IMG/VR virus record: IMGVR_UViG_3300042291_001104
Coordinates: 1 to 27,218 of that record
DNA from: a virus
Reading direction: 5' to 3' (one strand)
Length of the DNA stretch: 27,218 nt
In this document: piece after piece, positions 20,107 through 25,045 of the stretch
Position numbering within the stretch: the stretch's first letter is position 1
Layout: every line of letters begins with the position of its first letter
Made by a program: the position numbers and the translations under genes
The notes under the pieces: generated by a model
Seen by the model: only the letters and a program-made list of their open reading frames with translations
Told to the model about the DNA's origin: nothing
The model's database searches: none

Positions 20107-21021
20107 ATGACTCTTTTTCCCACCATAAGAAAAACAAAATACCTAAACAACCGAGACCTGTTAGCAGAAATACATCAAAGCAAATGTTCATTTTCCAGTT
20201 TTGAACTGCCTGACTATTCTCAATACGATATTATCTTGCCCAGCTTAGACAAAGTCAATCGACTGACTATTACCGAAGCAAAACGGAATCGAGCAAAACG
20301 TATGGGATTAAGAGCGTTTGCTGTAGCAAGAAACGGTGGGGACAAAAAGATCAAACTTGCTGAGTGTACTCCTGCATACACTACCTTTGCAAAAGAAGAT
20401 GTTATTATTAGAATAATGACATTTGATCATATACCACTTGCACCCGGACGTAAAAAGACTGTAAAAAATACTGCCGACAGTCATGACAAGGTAAACTTTC
20501 CTCCGTTCCAGCACTGGAAATACAATGACAACGATGAACTAGTTTGCGTGGGAAAAAGTCACTGGAAAGGTGATATAACAACTGGTACATTTAGCAAAGA
20601 TCACGGTAGGATCACAGAAAATCTCGGACGTATGTTTATCAAACTCAGTGAACGGTATGCACAACGCAGCAACTGGCGTGGTTATACCTACATTGAAGAA
20701 ATGAAGGGTCAAGCAATTTTACAACTGAGCCAAATTGGTCTACAGTTTGACGAATCAAAATCAGAAAATCCGTTTGCTTATTATACCGCAGCAGTTACCA
20801 ATTCATTTACACGTATATTGAACATTGAAAAGAAGAGTCAAAACATTCGTGATGATCTGCTTGAAGAAGCAGGATTAACTCCAAGTCTTACTCGACAAAA
20901 CAGTCAAGGATACGCAGAAGAAATTGCCCGACAAGCCGAATTGTACAAAAACATGCGTATGCCAAAAAGCGAAGAGATTACCATTGAAGAAGAATACGAC
21001 GACGAAGATAAAACAGCTTGA
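20107..21021 (+). CDS. 55: Late-transcription sigma factor, gp55-like, with about 120-residue insertion
   Basis: The protein has 304 residues; T4 gp55 has 185. The start KTKYLNNRDLLAEIHQSK (residues 9-26) matches the gp55 N-terminus (YVNNKELLQAI in T4). Residues 172-245 match the sigma region 2-like core: LGRMFIKLSERYAQRSNWRG, YTYIEEMKGQAILQL, FDESKSENPFAYYTAAVTNS and FTRILNIEKK, corresponding to T4 FDETKYKNPHAYITQ. Between them lies an insertion of about 120 residues (roughly 30-165) rich in Lys, Asp and aromatic residues. gp55 directs host RNA polymerase to TATAAATA promoters. The C-terminus ends in an acidic EEEYDDEDKTA and I do not see the hydrophobic LDFLYE-like clamp-binding motif of T4. 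The ATG lies 13 bases after an AAGGA; no other ATG lies upstream of the conserved N-terminus. Assignment is confident from the two conserved blocks. Confidence 0.9.
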   Translation: MTLFPTIRKTKYLNNRDLLAEIHQSKCSFSSFELPDYSQYDIILPSLDKVNRLTITEAKRNRAKRMGLRAFAVARNGGDKKIKLAECTPAYTTFAKEDVIIRIMTFDHIPLAPGRKKTVKNTADSHDKVNFPPFQHWKYNDNDELVCVGKSHWKGDITTGTFSKDHGRITENLGRMFIKLSERYAQRSNWRGYTYIEEMKGQAILQLSQIGLQFDESKSENPFAYYTAAVTNSFTRILNIEKKSQNIRDDLLEEAGLTPSLTRQNSQGYAEEIARQAELYKNMRMPKSEEITIEEEYDDEDKTA

Positions 21022-21046
21022 CATTGCCCATTGCAATCTCTATACT
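21018..21046 (+). promoter_or_regulatory. Strong sigma70-type promoter for gp47-gp46
   Basis: TTGACA at 21018-21023 overlaps the gp55 stop codon. TATACT lies at 21041-21046 with the optimal 17-base spacer. The hexamers are identical to those of the gp55 promoter. The gp47 ATG is 21 bases further on, with an AGGAG ribosome site at 21053-21057. Confidence 0.8.
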
Positions 21047-21067
21047 ATAAAATAGGAGAATTATACA

Positions 21068-22081
21068 ATGGAGTTATTTAAAAAAGTAGCCTGCTTTACA
21101 GATATTCACTTTGGTTTGAAATCAAACAGCACATCACATCTGCGTGATTGTGAAGAATTTGTAGACTGGTTTATTGCAGAAGCCAAAAAACAAGGAGCAG
21201 AAACTTGTATCTTCCTAGGCGACTGGAGTCATAATCGTAACAGTCTCAACTTGTATACACTCGATACCAGCATCAGATGTTTAGAAAAATTAGGTGCTGC
21301 ATTCGAACAGTTCTTTTGGTTTCCTGGTAATCACGATCTGTTCTACAAAGATAAACGAGACATTCATAGTTCAGCATTTGGCAGACATATCCCCGGCGTC
21401 ACTGTGGTTGAAACAGTAACCACCATAGGTGATGTGACCTTGGTGCCGTGGTTGGTGGGTGACGAGTGGAAGTCTATGAAGGATCTCAAAAGCAAATATG
21501 TTTTTGGACACTTTGAATTGCCTAAGTTTTTTATGAATGCCATGGTACAAATGCCAGATCACGGTGAACTTAAAGCCGAAGACTTCGACGGTCCTGAATA
21601 TATTTTCAGTGGACACTTTCACAAACGACAAAACAACAGCAAAGTTGTGTATATCGGCAACGCATTTCCGCACAACTTTGCAGATGCGTGGGACGATGAT
21701 CGTGGAATGATGACTCTAGAATGGGGAGGGGAACCAGAATTCACTAACTGGCCCGACTGTCCCAAGTACCGAACTATCAAATTATCAGAGTTAATTGATA
21801 AAAAAGATTCAATTATGAAAAGCAAGATGCATTTCAAAGTTAATCTAGACATTGATATTAGCTTTGAAGAAGCTAACTTCGTTAAAGAAACGTTTATTAA
21901 CGATTTTGACATACGAGAAATAAGTCTAATCCAAGACAAAACAAATCTTGACGGCACTGTTGATGATAACCCCGATGGAAGATTTGAGAGTGTGGATCAA
22001 ATCGTAACAGAACAACTGGTCAATATCGACAGTGAACAGTTTGACAAGGCAACTTTGCTGGAAATTTATAATAATCTCTAA
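21068..22081 (+). CDS. 47: Recombination endonuclease subunit gp47 (Mre11/SbcD-like)
   Basis: The 337-residue protein shows the metallophosphoesterase motifs of Mre11/SbcD nucleases in order: DIHFG with Asp12 and His14, GDWSH with Asp52, PGNHD at 86-90 with the catalytic Asn/His, GHFE with His148, and SGHFHKR with His183 and His185. These residues bind the two metal ions. Length matches T4 gp47 (339). With gp46 it forms the nuclease complex that resects DNA ends for recombination-dependent replication. It has its own promoter and an AGGAG ribosome site 10 bases before the ATG. Its stop overlaps the gp46 start in TAATG, so the two partners are translationally coupled. Confidence 0.97.
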   Translation: MELFKKVACFTDIHFGLKSNSTSHLRDCEEFVDWFIAEAKKQGAETCIFLGDWSHNRNSLNLYTLDTSIRCLEKLGAAFEQFFWFPGNHDLFYKDKRDIHSSAFGRHIPGVTVVETVTTIGDVTLVPWLVGDEWKSMKDLKSKYVFGHFELPKFFMNAMVQMPDHGELKAEDFDGPEYIFSGHFHKRQNNSKVVYIGNAFPHNFADAWDDDRGMMTLEWGGEPEFTNWPDCPKYRTIKLSELIDKKDSIMKSKMHFKVNLDIDISFEEANFVKETFINDFDIREISLIQDKTNLDGTVDDNPDGRFESVDQIVTEQLVNIDSEQFDKATLLEIYNNL

Positions 22082-23859
22082 TGTTTCGACTTAAAAATAT
22101 AACCGTAAAAAACTTCATGAGCGTGGGTGCTCAGACACAGGCTGTGGACTTTGACAAAGAACACCTAACATTGGTGTTGGGATCCAATTTGGATCTTGGC
22201 GGAGACGACACTGGATCTAGAAATGGAACAGGAAAAACTACCATTATCAATGCATTGAGTTATGCATTGTATGGACAAGCACTAACAAACATCCGCAAAG
22301 AAAATTTAATCAACAAAATCAACAGCAAAGCCATGTTGGTCACTGTTGAGTTTGAGAAGAGCGGCAACAAATACCGCATAGAACGAGGACGCAAGCCCAA
22401 TATTCTCAAGTTGTATGTCAATGACAGCCAGATAAAGACAGACGAAAACGAAGATGACAGTCAGGGAGACAGCAGAGAGACACAAAAAAGCATTGAACAA
22501 ATGCTGGAAATGTCTCATACCATGTTCAAACATCTAGTTGCGCTAAACACTTATACAGAGCCGTTTCTCAGCATGAAGTCTGCGGAGCAAAGAGAAATAA
22601 TTGAACAACTGTTGGGCATTACTTTATTAAGTGAAAAAGCAGAAGCACTTAAATTAGCAATCAAAGAAACCAAAGATTCTATACAAACAGAAGAACTTAA
22701 AATTGCTGCAACCAAAACTGCCAACGAAAATGTTCAAAAAAGTATCGACAGTTTGCATTTGAAAAGCAGTGCGTGGGTTTCCAAACAACAAACAGAATTA
22801 GAGAACTTGGGACGGGCTATTGTTAACTTAGAAGCAGTGGATATAGAAGCAGAACTTGCAGCACATCTTGCACTAAAAGCCTGGGATGAAGAAAATGCTC
22901 GCATCCGTAACTTAAACAAACAAAAAGCCACATTAGAGTCTGCTGTTACCCAAGCAGAAAGAACACTAAAAAAGTATATTAAAGAAATTGAGTCGCTTGC
23001 AGATAAAAAATGTCCTGCTTGTGAACAAGATTTACATGATCACAAGCACGATGAAATGCAAAAGACAGCAGAAGATAACCTGCTGGATGCACAAAAGTAC
23101 TTTGATAAGGTAAACGGAGACCTAGAAAAGATTGTTACAGAGTTAGGAACAGGCGAGCAAGTTCGTAGACCTACAACTTTTTACGAAACAGAAGCCGAAG
23201 CATTGGGTCACAAGAACAATCTTGCCAGTCTCGAAAAAGCATTGGAAGAAAAAGCAGTTGAAAATAATCCGTATGCTGAACAAATTGAAGAATTAAAGAA
23301 AACTGCTATTCAGATTATTGAATGGAACACTATCAACTCGTTGACCAAGTTAAAAGATCATCAAGAATTTTTACACAAACTGCTAACCAACAAAGACAGT
23401 TTTATTCGTAAAAAGATAATTGATCAAAATTTAACGTATCTAAACAAACGACTAACTTATTATATCGACAAACTTGGACTGCCACATCGTGTGGTTTTTC
23501 AAAATGATCTAACAGTTGAAATTACTCAACTGGGTCAAGAGTTGGATTTTGACAACTTGAGTCGAGGAGAACGAAATAGACTGATTCTTTCCATGAGTTT
23601 TGCATTCCGAGATGTTTGGGAAGGACTGTATCAACACATCAACCTGTTGTTTATCGACGAATTAGTAGATGCTGGCATGGATAGTGCAGGTGTTGAAAGT
23701 GCATTGGCTGTGTTGAAAAAGATGGCACGTGAAAGAAACAAAAACATTTATCTAATATCTCACAAGGACGAGCTGGTAGGACGTGTGAACAGTGTGCTTC
23801 GTGTGATCAAAGAAAATGGATTTACCAGTTACAGCAACAACGCCGACTATGTTGAATAA
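22081..23859 (+). CDS. 46: Recombination endonuclease subunit gp46 (Rad50/SbcC-like ATPase)
   Basis: The 592-residue protein is an SMC/Rad50-type ATPase. It has Walker A GSRNGTGKTT at 45-54, then a coiled-coil-prone region (about 180-440) with a zinc-hook CPAC at 311-314, ABC signature LSRGERNR at 493-500, and Walker B LLFIDE at 522-527 followed by the D-loop-like stretch ELVDAGMD. The predicted coils are short, as in T4 gp46 (560 residues). It works with gp47, whose stop codon overlaps its ATG. A His-Asp pattern near 524-565, ending ISHKDE, corresponds to the H-loop. All catalytic motifs look intact. Confidence 0.97.
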   Translation: MFRLKNITVKNFMSVGAQTQAVDFDKEHLTLVLGSNLDLGGDDTGSRNGTGKTTIINALSYALYGQALTNIRKENLINKINSKAMLVTVEFEKSGNKYRIERGRKPNILKLYVNDSQIKTDENEDDSQGDSRETQKSIEQMLEMSHTMFKHLVALNTYTEPFLSMKSAEQREIIEQLLGITLLSEKAEALKLAIKETKDSIQTEELKIAATKTANENVQKSIDSLHLKSSAWVSKQQTELENLGRAIVNLEAVDIEAELAAHLALKAWDEENARIRNLNKQKATLESAVTQAERTLKKYIKEIESLADKKCPACEQDLHDHKHDEMQKTAEDNLLDAQKYFDKVNGDLEKIVTELGTGEQVRRPTTFYETEAEALGHKNNLASLEKALEEKAVENNPYAEQIEELKKTAIQIIEWNTINSLTKLKDHQEFLHKLLTNKDSFIRKKIIDQNLTYLNKRLTYYIDKLGLPHRVVFQNDLTVEITQLGQELDFDNLSRGERNRLILSMSFAFRDVWEGLYQHINLLFIDELVDAGMDSAGVESALAVLKKMARERNKNIYLISHKDELVGRVNSVLRVIKENGFTSYSNNADYVE

Positions 23860-24163
23860 GAGTCTTGAACATTACAAAGCACTGTATTCAAAATATGTAG
23901 ATGCTCATGTAAGTCTACATAACTACCATACAGTCTTTGTTAAACACTTAGGTTTAGATTCGTCTATTGGACTTCGTAAGTCCATAAGAGAATTGGCATT
24001 ACTTGAAACTGAACTTAAAAAAGCTGTACGAGCTGCATTTGAAGAAGACAAAGCAATCAAAAAGGCTGCTGGTATTAAAATAAAAAAACAAAAATACAGA
24101 AATACCAGTGGACTTGGAAAAAATTTAATAAAAAAACCCAAAAATGTGGACTTACCAGAATGA
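23849..24163 (+). CDS. Small basic protein of unknown function
   Basis: The 104-residue protein (from the ATG at 23849) begins MLNKSLEHYKALYSKYVDAH. It looks all-helical up to about residue 75 and ends in a Lys-rich tail (IKIKKQKYRNTSG and KKPKN), which suggests nucleic-acid binding but does not prove it. It overlaps the end of gp46 by 11 bases and the following GIY-YIG gene by 20 bases. An earlier in-frame ATG at 23816 would add 11 residues and has a weak AAAG upstream; neither start has a good ribosome site. Position after gp46 might suggest a recombination accessory such as UvsY, but I see no UvsY signature, so no function is assigned. Confidence 0.7.
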   Translation: MLNKSLEHYKALYSKYVDAHVSLHNYHTVFVKHLGLDSSIGLRKSIRELALLETELKKAVRAAFEEDKAIKKAAGIKIKKQKYRNTSGLGKNLIKKPKNVDLPE

Positions 24164-24569
24164 AGAAATTTTAGAATTGCCCGAAGATTGTGTGGGGTTT
24201 GTATATCTTATAACCAACACTACCAATCATAAAAAATACATTGGTAAAAAATTAGCAAAATTTAGTAAAACGACCTACAAGACTGTGAAGTTGAAGAACG
24301 GCACCAAGAAGAAAAAGAAAATTAGAAGTAAAATTGACAGCGACTGGCAGGAATACTACGGGTCCAGCGTTGAACTATCCAAAGACATTGAAACTTTGGG
24401 CCGAGACAAATTCACCCGCGAAATATTATACTATTGTAAAAGCAAAGCAGAAACATCTTACATTGAGGCCCGCGAACAATTCGACCGCAAAGTATTAGAA
24501 TCCAATGACTACTACAATGGACAGATTTCTGTCCGTGTACATGGCTCCCATATAAAAAACAAAATTTAG
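24144..24569 (+). CDS. GIY-YIG endonuclease (Seg-like)
   Basis: The 141-residue protein has the GIY-YIG layout: VYLIT at 20-24 replaces the GIY strand and KYIGKK at 31-36 is the YIG strand. A Lys-rich insert (50-63) follows, then WQEYYGSS (69-75), ELSKDIETLGRDKFTREILY, and EAREQF with Glu108 in the place of the catalytic Glu, ending in DYYNG (122-126). This pattern is common in small free-standing phage enzymes of the Seg group, which cut DNA and promote their own spread. No separate DNA-binding domain is visible beyond the core. It overlaps the preceding gene by 20 bases and abuts the structured noncoding region, whose first helix includes its stop codon. It could alternatively be a domesticated nuclease with a phage role. 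Confidence 0.85.
   Translation: MWTYQNEEILELPEDCVGFVYLITNTTNHKKYIGKKLAKFSKTTYKTVKLKNGTKKKKKIRSKIDSDWQEYYGSSVELSKDIETLGRDKFTREILYYCKSKAETSYIEAREQFDRKVLESNDYYNGQISVRVHGSHIKNKI
24551..24558 (+). promoter_or_regulatory. Possible late promoter for the structured RNA
   Basis: TATAAAAA differs in one base from the late box TATAAATA. It lies inside the last codons of the GIY-YIG gene. If the box covers -13 to -6, transcription would start near 24564, one base before the first helix of the structured region. Confidence 0.45.
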
Positions 24570-25015
24570 GCTCAGTTAGACAGTAAAGGCAAGCGCAAGC
24601 CAACATCGTGCGCCCTAAACCTGGATCTCGGATCACAGGGACGGAAATCTCTTGCTGTCAAGAGTGCTCAATCAGTATCCTTTACAGGACCACGATCGCA
24701 AAATGCCTGCGGTTTGATTGTTTGAATAGAGTGAATATAGGCCCAATGAAGGGAGAAAAACCCTGCGTTTATGTATGTGTTAGCGTATATACATAAGCTG
24801 CCGTCGAATGAAGACGCAACTCGAGGTACCGTGCGACCGCCTCTGTAATTGTTGTAACGCTAAGTGACTTGTCGAACTCAGATAATGTCTTTTTTGCCCG
24901 TAGCAGGGCGAAATGTGACCATTGAATCTAGATAATATTTAAAACTACTTCGTAGTATCAATGTGAAACAATTGCTCTGAGCGCGAGCGAAAGAGCAAAC
25001 GAACGCAGTTCGTTT
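24565..25015 (+). ncRNA. Candidate large structured noncoding RNA, family not recognised
   Basis: This 451-base stretch has no credible gene and is locally GC-rich (25 of 40 bases at 24801-24840). Helices seen, with 5' and 3' arms: TTTAGG 24565 / CCTAAA 24614; CCTGGATC 24620 / GATC-A-CAGG 24631; CTCTTG 24649 / CAAGAG 24659; a three-way junction closed by CAATCA 24669 / TGATTG 24715 with arms TCCT/AGGA and CGCA/TGCG; TTATGTAT 24769 / ATACATAA 24789, whose loop pairs as a 7-bp pseudoknot with 24857-24863; CGTC 24802 / GACG 24813; GAGG 24823 / CCTC 24840; TTTTGCCC 24892 / GGGCGAAA 24906; CATTGA 24920 / TCAATG 24958 enclosing ACTAC/GTAGT; TTGCTCT 24972 / AGAGCAA 24992 with a GCGA tetraloop; AAACGAAC 24997 / GTTCGTTT 25008. 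A G-T pair and the GNRA loop favour the plus strand. I find no tRNA, tmRNA, RNase P or group I intron core. It could instead be a long leader of the next gene. Confidence 0.6.
24997..25015 (+). terminator. Perfect 8-bp hairpin at the end of the structured region (possible terminator)
   Basis: AAACGAAC and GTTCGTTT pair perfectly around GCA. Only a short TTTAT tract follows, so it is a weak intrinsic terminator at best. It may mark the 3' end of the RNA or insulate it from the late promoter that begins on its last base. Confidence 0.35.
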
Positions 25016-25022
25016 ATAAATA
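25015..25022 (+). promoter_or_regulatory. Late promoter, perfect TATAAATA
   Basis: TATAAATA is identical to the T4 late promoter box recognised by gp55-bound RNA polymerase. The expected start is near 25028, 18 bases before the ATG at 25046. A modest ribosome site (CGGAA, 25035-25039) lies in the leader. The box begins on the last base of the preceding hairpin. Confidence 0.8.
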
Positions 25023-25045
25023 ACGGATACTTTTCGGAATATACA

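Noticed and set aside
24608-24796. A 62-codon open frame on the plus strand in the structured region.
   Set aside because: Cys-rich, no ribosome site, no protein-like pattern, and it crosses several RNA helices. It looks like chance.
24820-24830. CTCGAG and GGTACC adjoining, which resembles a cloning polylinker.
   Set aside because: Only two overlapping 6-base palindromes, with no vector sequence around them. Chance within the RNA region is more likely.
24892-24913. GC-rich hairpin with a T run as an intrinsic terminator.
   Set aside because: The T run is on the 5' side of the stem on the plus strand; on the minus strand the stem is followed by an A run. Neither fits a terminator.
24565-25015. 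Group I intron hosting the GIY-YIG gene.
   Set aside because: I find no group I core (no GACTA/TAGTC-type P7 elements) and no split gene on either side.
24565-25015. tRNA or tmRNA genes; GCTCAGTTAGA near 24570 resembles a tRNA D-arm.
   Set aside because: No TTCGA-type T-arm, no acceptor stem and no tmRNA ends at the required distances.
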